Positions 36,314 through 45,055 of a stretch of DNA of 64,000 nucleotides are shown in pieces; position 1 is the stretch's first letter, and each line of letters begins with the position of its first letter. The position numbers and the translations under genes are program-made. The stretch comes from Lacrimispora amygdalina. Lineage in GTDB: Bacteria > Bacillota > Clostridia > Lachnospirales > Lachnospiraceae. The notes below the pieces were generated by a model. That model worked only from the letters and a program-made list of their open reading frames with translations, had not been told where the DNA came from and searched no databases. Where the stretch lies: the NCBI RefSeq assembly GCF_900205965.1, contig NZ_OAOF01000018.1, positions 48,474 through 112,473 on the forward strand. The letters run 5' to 3'.

Positions 36314-37822
36314 ATGAAGAGCAGGAAGAATTATGCAGCTGCTTTTATTTTGGCTGCCATAACGGCAGTATTGGCGGGAGGATATGTATATGCGGCAACG
36401 GAGCATTTTTCTGATTCCACGATGGATCAGGCCTGGGATGCATGGACGCAGAAATGGGAGACACAGGTAAGCCGGGATTATGAAAAAATAGCCCTTACTC
36501 CTGGTGAAGATGAGACAAAATTAAACTTTGCATGGTACTCCAAAACCGATGGAACAGCAACTCCAAAGATAGAAATCTCCAAACGCAGCGATATGGGACA
36601 GTCTGTTACCTTTGAAGGAAGTACGGTCCCTGCAATTGACGGATATTTAAGCAACCGGGTAACGGCAGATTCCCTGACCGAAAATACCACATACTATTAT
36701 CGTTATTATAGAAATGGTGCACCTTCCGATACGGCGTCTTTTAAGACTCATAATTTTAACAGCTATTCCATGCTCTATGTGGGCGATCCCCAGATCGGGG
36801 CATCCAAGGGTCAGAGTACATCCAGAGGAGATAAGCTGGAAAATAAATCAAAATTGAATACGGCAGCCCGCAATGATGCGTTCAGCTGGAACAAGACGCT
36901 TAACACAGCAATGAACGAAAATCCGGATATCAGTTTTATACTTTCCGCAGGAGATCAGATTAACAAGAATGTGAACGGAAAAGATCCTGGAAATGAGATC
37001 GAGTATGCAGGTTTTTTAAATGCGGACTGGATAAAATCCCTTCCTGTTTCAACCACCATTGGAAACCATGATTCCACCAATGAAAGCTACAGTTACCATT
37101 TTAATAATCCCAATGATACACAGCTGGGGAAAACCACTGCAGGGGGCGACTATTTCTACAAATACGGTCCTGCGTTATATGTCGTACTCAATACAAACAA
37201 CTATAATTGCGCAGAACATGAACAGGCCATGCGCCAGGCAGTTGAGACTTATCCATATACAAACTGGAGAATTGTTATGATCCATCAGGATATTTACGGA
37301 AGCGGTCTTGACCACTCTGACTCTGATGGTATCGTGCTCCGTACCCAGCTGACTCCTCTGATGGATAAATATGATGTAGATGTGGTACTGCAGGGGCATG
37401 ACCATACATATTCCAGAAGCTATTTATTGAAATCCGATTCTAAAACCCATTCCAATTATAATTTCCATGACTGGGATAATGTATCGGATGAGGCAGGGAA
37501 TGTATTTCCTTATTCAGATGCATCCTATCAGGCTCAGAATAACTGTTACACCATTGCAAATACCATGTCCGGCGGTGTGACGAATGGGGATGGGACTCTT
37601 TATATGGAAGCCAATTCTGCCACAGGAAGTAAATACTATGAGCTGATCCCGGGGAAACAGGATTATATTGCAGTAAGAAACCAGAACTGGAATCCCACCT
37701 ATTCCGTCATTCGTATTAACAGTAATACCTTTGCAATTGATACCTATGAGATTGCGGACGGGAAGACCCGGAAAATTGATGATACATACGAACTGAAAAA
37801 GACGAGCGCATCCAGAAGGTAA
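36314..37822 (+). CDS. Secreted purple-acid-phosphatase-like metallophosphoesterase
   Basis: The 502-residue protein has a signal peptide (NYAAAFILAAITAVLAGGYVYA), an N-terminal beta-sandwich of the purple acid phosphatase type (about 60-155, NFAWYSKTDGTATPKIEIS), and a calcineurin-like domain. Metal-binding motifs are VGDPQIGAS, SAGDQIN, GNHDS, VMIHQDIYG and LQGHDHTYSRS. It should hydrolyse phosphomonoesters or diesters outside the membrane. AAGGAGGATTTAAGT precedes the ATG at 36314; the frame also opens eight codons earlier without a site. The substrate is unknown, and no phosphate-transport genes adjoin. Confidence 0.92.
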   Translation: MKSRKNYAAAFILAAITAVLAGGYVYAATEHFSDSTMDQAWDAWTQKWETQVSRDYEKIALTPGEDETKLNFAWYSKTDGTATPKIEISKRSDMGQSVTFEGSTVPAIDGYLSNRVTADSLTENTTYYYRYYRNGAPSDTASFKTHNFNSYSMLYVGDPQIGASKGQSTSRGDKLENKSKLNTAARNDAFSWNKTLNTAMNENPDISFILSAGDQINKNVNGKDPGNEIEYAGFLNADWIKSLPVSTTIGNHDSTNESYSYHFNNPNDTQLGKTTAGGDYFYKYGPALYVVLNTNNYNCAEHEQAMRQAVETYPYTNWRIVMIHQDIYGSGLDHSDSDGIVLRTQLTPLMDKYDVDVVLQGHDHTYSRSYLLKSDSKTHSNYNFHDWDNVSDEAGNVFPYSDASYQAQNNCYTIANTMSGGVTNGDGTLYMEANSATGSKYYELIPGKQDYIAVRNQNWNPTYSVIRINSNTFAIDTYEIADGKTRKIDDTYELKKTSASRR

Positions 37823-37836
37823 TTTTATGCGGAGAT

Positions 37837-37874
37837 AACCGGGGCATATGACGGAGTCAGAATGTCCCGGTTTT
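37837..37874 (+). terminator. Possible terminator after phosphatase
   Basis: AACCGGG (37837-37843) pairs with CCCGGTT (37866-37872), with a long loop and only four T residues after it, so it is a weak candidate. Confidence 0.45.
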
Positions 37875-37915
37875 ATGAAAAGAATACGGAACTGTTGAGA
37901 AAGGAGCCGCCATAA

Positions 37916-39076
37916 ATGGAGAGTGAGCAGAATATACCTGTGTGGAAAATTCAGAAAAAGAGGTGGATTCGGTGGATCGTATCTGCGGCAGCAGCTGCGG
38001 GATTTGTACTATTTTTAATGCATTTTAACCACTTTAACAGAATCAGTCTGATATCCACAGAAGGCAGAACCTTTGAACGAGGGCGGGTCGTAGAGATAAG
38101 TTCTGATAACTTACAGGAAGATGGGACCAGGACCGGACAGCAGAAGGTTCTGGTAGAAATCCGTTCCGGATCCATGAAGGGAAAACTGGTAGAAGCAACC
38201 AGCAACAATGGTTATCTGTTTGGAGCTGCCTGTGAACCTGGGATGAATGTAATTGTAATCCAGAGTATATCTGGAGATATATCCATTCATACGGTCTACA
38301 GTGTGGACCGGGAGTGGGCTGTTCTTGGATTTGCAGTACTGTTTCTGGCCGTTGTCTGCATAATTGGAGGACGGAAAGGCTTTTATGCCTGCGTAAGTCT
38401 TATCTTTACTTTTATCTGCATCATCTGGCTTTACATACCAATGATTTATAAAGGTTATTCTCCGTTTTTTGCAGCAGTTCTGGTTGCATCAATTACTACT
38501 TTTCTTACAATGTATTTACTGGGGGGCTGGTCTGGAAAAACTTTGTGTGCGGTAACAGGAACAGTCAGCGGAGTTATTATTGCCGGAGTATCGGCTTATT
38601 TGTTCGGAGCAGCTGCCCATATCTCAGGATATAATGTATCAGATATTGAATCTCTGACTGTACTGGAGAATATTCGTGGAATCCGTGTAGGCGAACTGTT
38701 ATTTTCCGGATTACTGATCTCTGCTCTTGGTGCAGTAATGGATGTGGGAATGTCCATATCCTCAACTGTATTTGAGATACATGCCAATAATCCTGAGCTG
38801 GGAGCAAAAGAGCTGTTCCGGTCAGGTATGAATGTGGGACGGGATGCGATGGGAACCATGGTGAATACTTTAATCCTTGCTTTTGTAGGAAGCGGGGTCA
38901 GCACGCTGCTATTAAACTATGCATACGAATTACCTTATCTTCAGATTATTAATTCAAATAATATGGTAATAGAGATCATGCAGGGAATATCCGGAAGCCT
39001 GGGAGTTGTGCTTACAATTCCGATTGTATCACTATTGGCATCTTTAACAGCAGCAAAATGGGGGATAAACCGCTGA
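37916..39076 (+). CDS. YibE/F family membrane protein
   Basis: The 386-residue protein has an N-terminal helix, an extracytoplasmic beta domain (about 45-135, RGRVVEISSDNLQEDG to GDISIHTVY) and about seven membrane helices. YibE/F landmarks include AVVCIIGGRKGFYACVSL, LGAVMDVGMSISSTVFEIH and GRDAMGTMVNTLILAFVG. The family is widespread in Firmicutes; its function is unknown, though transport has been suggested. AAAGGAGCCGCC precedes the ATG. It runs convergent to the phosphotransferase gene with a 34-base gap. Confidence 0.92.
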   Translation: MESEQNIPVWKIQKKRWIRWIVSAAAAAGFVLFLMHFNHFNRISLISTEGRTFERGRVVEISSDNLQEDGTRTGQQKVLVEIRSGSMKGKLVEATSNNGYLFGAACEPGMNVIVIQSISGDISIHTVYSVDREWAVLGFAVLFLAVVCIIGGRKGFYACVSLIFTFICIIWLYIPMIYKGYSPFFAAVLVASITTFLTMYLLGGWSGKTLCAVTGTVSGVIIAGVSAYLFGAAAHISGYNVSDIESLTVLENIRGIRVGELLFSGLLISALGAVMDVGMSISSTVFEIHANNPELGAKELFRSGMNVGRDAMGTMVNTLILAFVGSGVSTLLLNYAYELPYLQIINSNNMVIEIMQGISGSLGVVLTIPIVSLLASLTAAKWGINR

Positions 39077-39110
39077 TGCATACTGGTCTGTCTGGGCGAA
39101 GCCGGCAGAA

Positions 39111-40088
39111 TCACGGGGTTATGGAATGTATGGTACGGTGAAGTTCGTTGAATTTATCAACCAGATGGCCGGAAGCCCAGTCATACATATCCCTTGTTTC
39201 ATACTGCCGGTAATCGCACTCCTGGGATACCAGGAGCATGGTGTAAACATCATACCAGAGAGCACGTAAATATTCTTTTTCCGAAAGGCGTTCAATACCG
39301 TAACCATTGTAAAAATCCCTGTCTGGAACATAGGTACGGAATCCCACTTCCATAAGCGGATCTGCCCATAGACTTCTCTCCCAGTCTATGATACCGGTAA
39401 TCCGATTGTCTTTTACAAAGATGTTCCCATCCCATAAATCCCAGTGCACAAGTACCGGGATTTTCACCTCATCAAAGATTTCTCTGCTTCTATCTAAATC
39501 CCTAAAAAGCTGTTCTCTGGATACCTTTAAATCTATAGATAAGCGTTCTGCATCTGAAAAAGCCAGTTTAATCATAAGGCTAAAGACCTGATGCCAGTCA
39601 CTTCCCTGCAAAGCAGGCTGTCCGGGATAGCCGAATCTGCTGCCCTTTATTCCGTTGATTTTACGGTTCCATCTGCCGGTTTCTGTCCGAATCTCAGATT
39701 GTACTGCCTCAGAAAGACTAGGAAGTATGGAATGCAGGCTGGCTCCCTCAAGTATCTCCATGAAAAAGTATGGAGAATTGAGCTGGGTAAGGCTGTCGTC
39801 ATAATACAGAACCTCTGCAACTGGTATACCGGTCTGTTCCTTCACTGTACGCATGGCAAGAACTTCACTCATCATAATATTCTTCTCATATGACATAACA
39901 GGGGCGTCTTTTGGAGGCGCTATTTTTAATATACAGGAGGGAGCGTGATCCAGAGAGATTTTGTAGGCTACATTAAAATATCCTTCTGTCAGTTCCTCTA
40001 TGCCGTTGCAGACTGCATGGGGGAATGCGTGGTGAATAAGATGTAGAATCGTTTCTTCTGATTGAATATTTTTAGTGAGACTTTTCAT
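39111..40088 (-). CDS. Aminoglycoside-phosphotransferase-fold small-molecule kinase
   Basis: The 325-residue protein has the APH/choline-kinase fold: a nucleotide-binding Lys in CILKIAPP, the catalytic loop LVHWDLWDGNIFV (Asp and Asn) and the metal motif GIIDWERSLWADP. It phosphorylates a hydroxyl on a small molecule; the family includes choline, homoserine, sugar and antibiotic kinases. Its start overlaps the stop of the GntR gene (TGATG), so the two are translationally coupled and the kinase probably belongs to the same regulon. A resistance role is possible but not supported by context. Confidence 0.88.
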   Translation of the reverse strand: MKSLTKNIQSEETILHLIHHAFPHAVCNGIEELTEGYFNVAYKISLDHAPSCILKIAPPKDAPVMSYEKNIMMSEVLAMRTVKEQTGIPVAEVLYYDDSLTQLNSPYFFMEILEGASLHSILPSLSEAVQSEIRTETGRWNRKINGIKGSRFGYPGQPALQGSDWHQVFSLMIKLAFSDAERLSIDLKVSREQLFRDLDRSREIFDEVKIPVLVHWDLWDGNIFVKDNRITGIIDWERSLWADPLMEVGFRTYVPDRDFYNGYGIERLSEKEYLRALWYDVYTMLLVSQECDYRQYETRDMYDWASGHLVDKFNELHRTIHSITP

Positions 40089-40747
40089 CAGTCACCCTCC
40101 TTTCGGTAATTGTTATTATCAATTGGTGCCGCAGCAGGTATTAAAAGATTCTCAATATCTGCTTTTAAAATTGTTTCAGCAATAGAAAGTTCATTCTTTT
40201 CAATATAATCAATAAGAGCCATATGTAAGTCCATGCTGGCATACTGCTTTTTCTGAATAAAGTAAATGGTTTGAATATTTAACGCATCCTGAAGCTGTTT
40301 ATAGGCATAACGGTTACCATAAACAGAGAAAAGCTTTAAATGAAAATCGCAGTTTAAATGCCACTTACCTATAAAATCACCAGGTTCGCAATTGGTATAT
40401 TTCATACAGTTAGTTCTTAGTTCCTGAATCCATTCACGATCAATGCCTGCTGAAAGGTTACGTAAGAATGAACACTCTAGGGATGAACGAAATTTGACTA
40501 TCTCATATATTTCCTCAGCGGTTGGCTGACAAATCTTATAACCCTGTCTTGGAATGCTTGTAAGAATAAGTGTTGCTGTTAATTGTGTAAGCGCTTCTCT
40601 GATTGGCGCACGGCTAACGTTATACTTTTCCATTAAAAATTTTTCTGTAAGAATTGTACTACCAGAATATACTCCATTGATAATATCAGCAATCAATGCA
40701 TCGTGAACCTGCTGTTTTAGTGATGTATCGGTGTTTTTTTCACACAT
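40088..40747 (-). CDS. GntR-family regulator, FCD type
   Basis: The 219-residue protein starts MCEKNTDTSLKQQVHDAL after AAAGGGGAATCTT; longer frames to 40864 lack a site. The N-terminal winged helix shows LTEKFLMEKYNVSRAPIREAL and LTSIPRQGYKI, and a helical FCD-type effector domain follows. It overlaps the downstream kinase gene and is divergent from the transporter/ATC-hydrolase/desulfidase operon. Mirror-image 16-base sites at 40856 and 40984 lie over both promoters, which points to control of that operon and autoregulation. The effector is unknown; a cysteine derivative is the contextual guess. Confidence 0.92.
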   Translation of the reverse strand: MCEKNTDTSLKQQVHDALIADIINGVYSGSTILTEKFLMEKYNVSRAPIREALTQLTATLILTSIPRQGYKICQPTAEEIYEIVKFRSSLECSFLRNLSAGIDREWIQELRTNCMKYTNCEPGDFIGKWHLNCDFHLKLFSVYGNRYAYKQLQDALNIQTIYFIQKKQYASMDLHMALIDYIEKNELSIAETILKADIENLLIPAAAPIDNNNYRKEGD

Positions 40748-40855
40748 AAGATTCCCCTTTTTCGTTACGACATAAGCCATTTTATTATACATTTCCTGGA
40801 AAATTAAGTCAATAATATCTATACATAATAATATTAACAGTGTATTGCTTGTGAT

Positions 40856-40999
40856 CCTGATCATATCACAATGTGATAAAAATGGGAATTTGCAAAGAAC
40901 AATTGTAATAAATACACAAATTTAATGATAAATAATAGTTAATAATGTAGAAAATGATAATTATGGTTGAACAAGCCATATGTTTGTGATATGATCAGG
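40856..40999. promoter_or_regulatory. Mirrored 16-bp operator pair in divergent promoter region
   Basis: CCTGATCATATCACAA (40856-40871) and its exact reverse complement TTGTGATATGATCAGG (40984-40999) flank the divergent region. Each arm contains a dyad core TGAT-N3-ATCA. The right arm covers the -10 box TATGAT at 40990-40995 (with TTGAAC at 40967-40972, spacer 17). The left arm covers a TATGAT on the minus strand. A third small dyad, TACACAGTGTA, lies at 41005-41015 near the start of transcription. Confidence 0.75.
40967..40995 (+). promoter_or_regulatory. Promoter of cysteine/thiazoline operon
   Basis: TTGAAC (40967-40972) and TATGAT (40990-40995) have a 17-base spacer. The -10 lies inside the right-hand operator arm, so bound regulator would block RNA polymerase. 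Confidence 0.75.
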
Positions 41000-41044
41000 G
41001 CAAGTACACAGTGTATTAAAACAAAAACAAGAAAGGAATAAGGT

Positions 41045-42346
41045 ATGGATAAGCAGACGAATTTAAAAAAACATTTAATTGGGTACCTGCTCTTAGCTGT
41101 CATGATTGTCTCGTTCCTCTATTTTGGCGTTTACCAGGTGGCCACTGGTCAGGTCAAAATGGATACACAGACAGCGTTTCTTACCATGTTATTTCTATTG
41201 ATCGTCGGTGAATTCTTCTCACTGGCTACCAAAGCTTTTGTCCCGTCCATGTTTATTACAGCGATTCTGTTTGTCGTTGGATTTTGGACATACTTCCCGC
41301 AGGATATCCTGCAATTAGGCGGAATAGCTTCCAATCTCCCTACGTTTCTCGTTATGATTATGGTGGTCCATCTGGGTACCATGCTTAATATCAGGGAATT
41401 GATTGATCAGTGGAAAACGGTTGTTGTAACTTTAGCAGGTATGCTGGGAGTTCTCGTGGTCATATTAACAGCTGGCAGTTTTTTGATTGGCAGCGAGATC
41501 GCTGCAATTGCTGCACCACCGCTTACAGGAGGCTTTGTAGCTGCCATGATGATGCAGAGCGTTGCACCAACGGAAGAATTAGCAATTCTGGCTATGGCAG
41601 TATATGTTTTGCAGGGGTTTGCGGGATACCCACTGACCAGCCTGTGCCTTAAAAAAGAAGGTAAAACTGTTTTAAAGGCGTATCGTGATGGAAAGATGAA
41701 TTTCGACAAGTCTGCTTCTTTCATTGGGGGAAAAGCAGTAGAAACAAAGAAATCTTATATATTTCCCCAAATGCCTGAAAGTTTTAAAAGTGATTTTACC
41801 CATTTATTCTTTATTGTGACTCTGACAGTTATGGCGGGGTATCTTGATAAACTTACAATGGGATATGTTTCAAAGTTTGTATGGGCATTGCTTCTGGGGG
41901 TATTTGGAACTGCGCTGGGCTTTATTGATAAAAATGTTTTGGTGCGTTCCCGGAGTATGGGATTTGTTTACACAGTAATTATGATGTTTGTATTTGCACA
42001 GTTAAAGTCTGTAACTCCGGAAACCCTGGTGCAGTTATTAAAAAGCTTTGCAGTACTGATTGTATTGGCGGTAATGGGTGTGGCAGCATTCTCGATCCCG
42101 GTGGGTAAAAAGCTGGGACTCAGTGCAGCCATGTCATTTGCAATCGGGCTGGGTACTCTGGCAGGAGGGTTTCCGGCCAGCTATACCTTAAGCGTGGAGG
42201 CAGCTAAGGTGCTTTCTGATAATGATGAGGAGTACAAAATATTGGAAGAACATATGCTCCCCAAAACGCTGGTATCTGGTTTTGTGAGTGCAACTTCGGG
42301 ATCGGTTTTAATTGCAGGCCTTGTAATGGCAATATTTTTTAAATAA
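41045..42346 (+). CDS. Polytopic membrane transporter of unassigned family
   Basis: The 433-residue protein has about 11-12 hydrophobic helices and begins MDKQTNLKKHLIGYLLLAVM after GAAAGGAATAAGG. It has two related glycine-rich blocks, APPLTGGFVAAMMMQSVAPT (about 155-175) and GLGTLAGGFPASYTLSVEAA (about 370-390). Such a pseudo-repeat is reminiscent of secondary carboxylate or amino-acid carriers of the GltS/2HCT type, but I do not recognise the family with certainty. It is the first gene of an operon with an ATC-hydrolase family protein and a cysteine desulfidase-like enzyme. It probably imports their substrate, or a cysteine-related compound. Confidence 0.75.
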   Translation: MDKQTNLKKHLIGYLLLAVMIVSFLYFGVYQVATGQVKMDTQTAFLTMLFLLIVGEFFSLATKAFVPSMFITAILFVVGFWTYFPQDILQLGGIASNLPTFLVMIMVVHLGTMLNIRELIDQWKTVVVTLAGMLGVLVVILTAGSFLIGSEIAAIAAPPLTGGFVAAMMMQSVAPTEELAILAMAVYVLQGFAGYPLTSLCLKKEGKTVLKAYRDGKMNFDKSASFIGGKAVETKKSYIFPQMPESFKSDFTHLFFIVTLTVMAGYLDKLTMGYVSKFVWALLLGVFGTALGFIDKNVLVRSRSMGFVYTVIMMFVFAQLKSVTPETLVQLLKSFAVLIVLAVMGVAAFSIPVGKKLGLSAAMSFAIGLGTLAGGFPASYTLSVEAAKVLSDNDEEYKILEEHMLPKTLVSGFVSATSGSVLIAGLVMAIFFK

Positions 42347-42370
42347 ATAAAAAATATGGAGGATAAAAAT

Positions 42371-42877
42371 ATGATTGAAAACAAAATTACGATCAAAGGG
42401 GATAAGGTAGTAGACATTCAGAGAGGTGCCATCGGCCATCGGGCCACATGGACAGGACTTACTTATACAAAGGGCTGTGAAGCCGGTGCGGCTGAAGTAA
42501 TGGAAAAAGTCATTCGCCAGGCAATCTCAGAAACAGGAACAACCCAGGGAAATGAGATCAGAGAAAAATGTCCGGATCCGGAGGATGTATCTGTCTTTGC
42601 GGACACATTTCTTTCTCCGACTCTTCAGAAAACATTTGAATTAACTTTTAAGACAAAAGACAAAGACAGAGTGGAACTGGAATTTCACCATTGTCCGCTT
42701 TTAAAAGCCTGGCAGGATCTGGGATTTGACGATGCAACCTGCGAGAAATTATGTGATATGGCTATGGATGGCGACCGGGGTATTGCAAAAGCAATGGGAT
42801 ATGAATTTCATTTGGGTGATACCATTGCAAAGGGCTGTAAAACCTGCGAAGTTTCTTTCTATAAAAAAGAGAAATAA
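42371..42877 (+). CDS. L-2-amino-thiazoline-4-carboxylate hydrolase family protein (PF14196-like)
   Basis: The 168-residue protein starts MIENKITIKGDKVVDI; the earlier in-frame ATG at 42356 contains the GGAGG binding site itself. The C-terminal half has the PF14196 pattern: HHCPLLKAWQDLG, CEKLCDMAMDGDRGIAKAMG and TIAKGCKTCEVSFYKK, with five cysteines. The founding enzyme opens the thiazoline ring of ATC on the way to L-cysteine; many Firmicute members are untested. It lies 24 bases after the transporter and 27 bases before the cysteine desulfidase-like gene, which fits a cysteine-supplying role. Confidence 0.8.
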   Translation: MIENKITIKGDKVVDIQRGAIGHRATWTGLTYTKGCEAGAAEVMEKVIRQAISETGTTQGNEIREKCPDPEDVSVFADTFLSPTLQKTFELTFKTKDKDRVELEFHHCPLLKAWQDLGFDDATCEKLCDMAMDGDRGIAKAMGYEFHLGDTIAKGCKTCEVSFYKKEK

Positions 42878-42904
42878 GCACCACGTAGTAAGGAGAACAC
42901 TTCT

Positions 42905-44170
42905 ATGAAAAAAACTCAGTATGATAATTATTTGAAGATTTTAAAGGGCGAACTGATTCCTGCCATGGGGTGTACCGAACCAATTGCCATAGCGCTTGCT
43001 GCTGCTAAAGCAAGGGAAGTGCTTGGCCAGATGCCTGACCACATTCTTCTTCGCTGCAGCGGAAATATTATTAAAAATGTAAAGGGTGTTGTTGTTCCTA
43101 ATTCAGGTGGACAAAAAGGCGTAGAAGTGGCAGCTATTTTAGGTGTAGTGGCAGGCGATCCGGATTCTGAGCTTGAAGTAATAAGCAGGGCAGGTGAAAA
43201 AGAGATTGAACTGACCAGGAAGTTAAATCAGCAGGGACTTTGCACCTGTGAATTAGAAGAAGGAGAGGAAACCCTTTTTATACGTGCCTGTCTGACGGCG
43301 GGGTCTGAGTCTGCAGCAGTGGAGATTCAGACAAAACATAACCATATCTCTAAGATTGAGAAAAACAATCAGATTATATTTCAGCAGCAGGATATACAAA
43401 TTGAGGATTCGGGCGACAAAACACAGCTTAATATCAGGGAGATCCTTGAGTTTGCCAATGAAGCAGAGCTTAAAGATGTTGAGGATATTATAAACAGGCA
43501 GATTGAGTATAATTCTGCCATATCAGAGGCTGGATTGAATCAGGACTGGAGCTCACAGGTTGGCCGGACACTTATGCTTCTATCTGATAAGGATATCAGG
43601 ATCAGAGCCAGAGCGGCAGCAGCAGCCGGTTCTGATGCCAGGATGGATGGCTGCGCCCTGCCGGTTATTATCAATTCTGGCAGTGGTAACCAGGGGATCA
43701 CCTGCACAATGCCGGTTGTAGTTTATGCAAAGGAATTAAAAGTAGAAAAAGAGGTCCTTATCAGGGCGCTTGTACTTACCAATCTTTTATCTCTGCACCA
43801 AAAACAATATATCGGGAATTTATCTGCATATTGCGGAGCTGTTTCTGCCGGAGCTGCGGCAGCCTGCGGAATTGCTTATCTCCAGGGTGCTGATTATGAC
43901 ATTATCGGTAAAACACTGATCAATTCCCTGGGAAATGTTGGCGGTATTGTATGTGATGGAGCGAAAGATTCTTGCGCAGCAAAAATTTCCAGCGCAGTTG
44001 ATGCTGGTATTATCGGATATGAAATGGCAATCCGAAATCATTCTTTCCCGTTTGGGGAGGGACTGGTTGAGGGGGACTATGAACAGACTCTAAAAAATAT
44101 CGGGCGGATGGGGCGCCTGGGTATGAAGTCTACTGATGTAGAGATACTTAATATTATGATAGGAAGATAA
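42905..44170 (+). CDS. L-cysteine desulfidase / L-serine dehydratase alpha family protein (UPF0597, CyuA/CdsB-like)
   Basis: The 421-residue cytoplasmic enzyme belongs to the iron-sulfur family that splits L-cysteine to pyruvate, ammonia and sulfide. Seen: AMGCTEPIAIALA near the N-terminus with the conserved Cys, DGCALPVIINSGSGNQGITC, the SAYCGAVSAGAAAACG block and GGIVCDGAKDSCAAKI. These supply the Cys residues expected to bind a 4Fe-4S cluster. AAGGAGAACAC precedes the ATG. As the last gene of the transporter/ATC-hydrolase operon it would consume the cysteine produced. Serine as substrate cannot be excluded. Confidence 0.92.
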   Translation: MKKTQYDNYLKILKGELIPAMGCTEPIAIALAAAKAREVLGQMPDHILLRCSGNIIKNVKGVVVPNSGGQKGVEVAAILGVVAGDPDSELEVISRAGEKEIELTRKLNQQGLCTCELEEGEETLFIRACLTAGSESAAVEIQTKHNHISKIEKNNQIIFQQQDIQIEDSGDKTQLNIREILEFANEAELKDVEDIINRQIEYNSAISEAGLNQDWSSQVGRTLMLLSDKDIRIRARAAAAAGSDARMDGCALPVIINSGSGNQGITCTMPVVVYAKELKVEKEVLIRALVLTNLLSLHQKQYIGNLSAYCGAVSAGAAAACGIAYLQGADYDIIGKTLINSLGNVGGIVCDGAKDSCAAKISSAVDAGIIGYEMAIRNHSFPFGEGLVEGDYEQTLKNIGRMGRLGMKSTDVEILNIMIGR

Positions 44171-44189
44171 AATAAAAGAGAACCTGTGT

Positions 44190-44230
44190 AAAATGTTATC
44201 GTGACGGTTTTAAGGTCACGATAACATTTT
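44190..44230 (+). terminator. 16-bp inverted repeat ending the cysteine operon
   Basis: AAAATGTTATCGTGAC (44190-44205) pairs perfectly with GTCACGATAACATTTT (44215-44230) around a nine-base loop. The T-run lies within the stem. It fits a terminator between the desulfidase and tetR; an operator role is less likely. Confidence 0.75.
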
Positions 44231-44313
44231 ATATCATAGACGGTTTTTCCTCTCCTGTGATATACTAAATCGTGTGATTTCATCTCAGGATGGAAATAAG
44301 GAGGAATTATTTC

Positions 44314-44904
44314 GTGGCAAAGAAACGCGTGCGCAATACCAGGGGCAAAATCGTAAGTGCTGCCTGGAAGCTGTTCTATGAACAAGGATATGAAGATACG
44401 ACGGTGGAGGAGATCATAGAGCTTTCCAAGACATCAAAAGGATCGTTCTATCACTATTTTGATGGAAAAGATGCACTGCTTAGCACCCTTAGTGTTTTGT
44501 TTGATGATAAATATGAAGAATTGAAAACACAGCTGGACCCACAGCTGCCGGCTATGGAGAAGCTGCTGCAGTTAAACAGTGAACTGTTTACAATGATAGA
44601 GAACAGCATATCCATGGACCTTCTGGCAAGGCTTTTGTCCACGCAGCTGGTTACCAATGGTGAAAAGCATTTACTGGATCATAACCGGACCTATTACAGA
44701 TTGCTGAGAAAGATCATAGCTCAGGGGCAGGAAGATGGGGAGATGGGAACAAAAATGAGCGTGAGCGAAATGGTAAAACTATATGCTCTTTGTGAACGGG
44801 CCCTTCTGTATGACTGGTGTTTATGCGGAGGAGAATACTCATTGCGTCAATATAGTGCATCTGTGCTTCCTTCGTTTTTAAGTGGTTTTCTGCCTGAAAA
44901 ATAA
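44314..44904 (+). CDS. TetR-family transcriptional regulator
   Basis: The 196-residue protein has an N-terminal TetR helix-turn-helix (RGKIVSAAWKLFYEQGYED and IIELSKTSKGSFYHYFDGKD) and a helical ligand domain. The GTG at 44314 follows TAAGGAGG at a normal distance; the ATG at 44290 precedes that site. It lies 215 bases upstream of putP in the same direction. The interval carries three GTACNNTATY repeats that may be its binding sites. The effector is unknown. Confidence 0.92.
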   Translation: MAKKRVRNTRGKIVSAAWKLFYEQGYEDTTVEEIIELSKTSKGSFYHYFDGKDALLSTLSVLFDDKYEELKTQLDPQLPAMEKLLQLNSELFTMIENSISMDLLARLLSTQLVTNGEKHLLDHNRTYYRLLRKIIAQGQEDGEMGTKMSVSEMVKLYALCERALLYDWCLCGGEYSLRQYSASVLPSFLSGFLPEK

Positions 44905-44917
44905 AACATAAATACTT

Positions 44918-45006
44918 GTACGATATTTATTTTTAATTAACGTCTAGTACAATATCTATATAAAATAAGGATATCTCATTAATAATTATAAAATAGTACG
45001 GTATTT
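44918..45006. promoter_or_regulatory. Three direct GTACNNTATY repeats upstream of putP
   Basis: GTACGATATT (44918-44927), GTACAATATC (44947-44956) and GTACGGTATT (44997-45006) occur in the same orientation between tetR and the putP promoter. They are candidate regulator sites, possibly for the adjacent TetR protein. Confidence 0.45.
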
Positions 45007-45026
45007 GGTCTATACTGCGTTCTGTG

Positions 45027-45055
45027 TTGCGTTCTATTTTTGATGATGCTATAAT
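45027..45055 (+). promoter_or_regulatory. putP promoter
   Basis: TTGCGT (45027-45032) and TATAAT (45050-45055) are 17 bases apart, about 65 bases before the putP start. Confidence 0.72.

Noticed and set aside
39111..40088. Antibiotic-resistance gene
   Set aside because: The APH fold is shared with many metabolic kinases, and the gene is coupled to a metabolic GntR regulator; nothing indicates an aminoglycoside substrate.
44190..44230. 16-bp inverted repeat as an operator for tetR
   Set aside because: Its position directly after an operon and its terminal T-run fit a terminator better; no copy occurs near putP.
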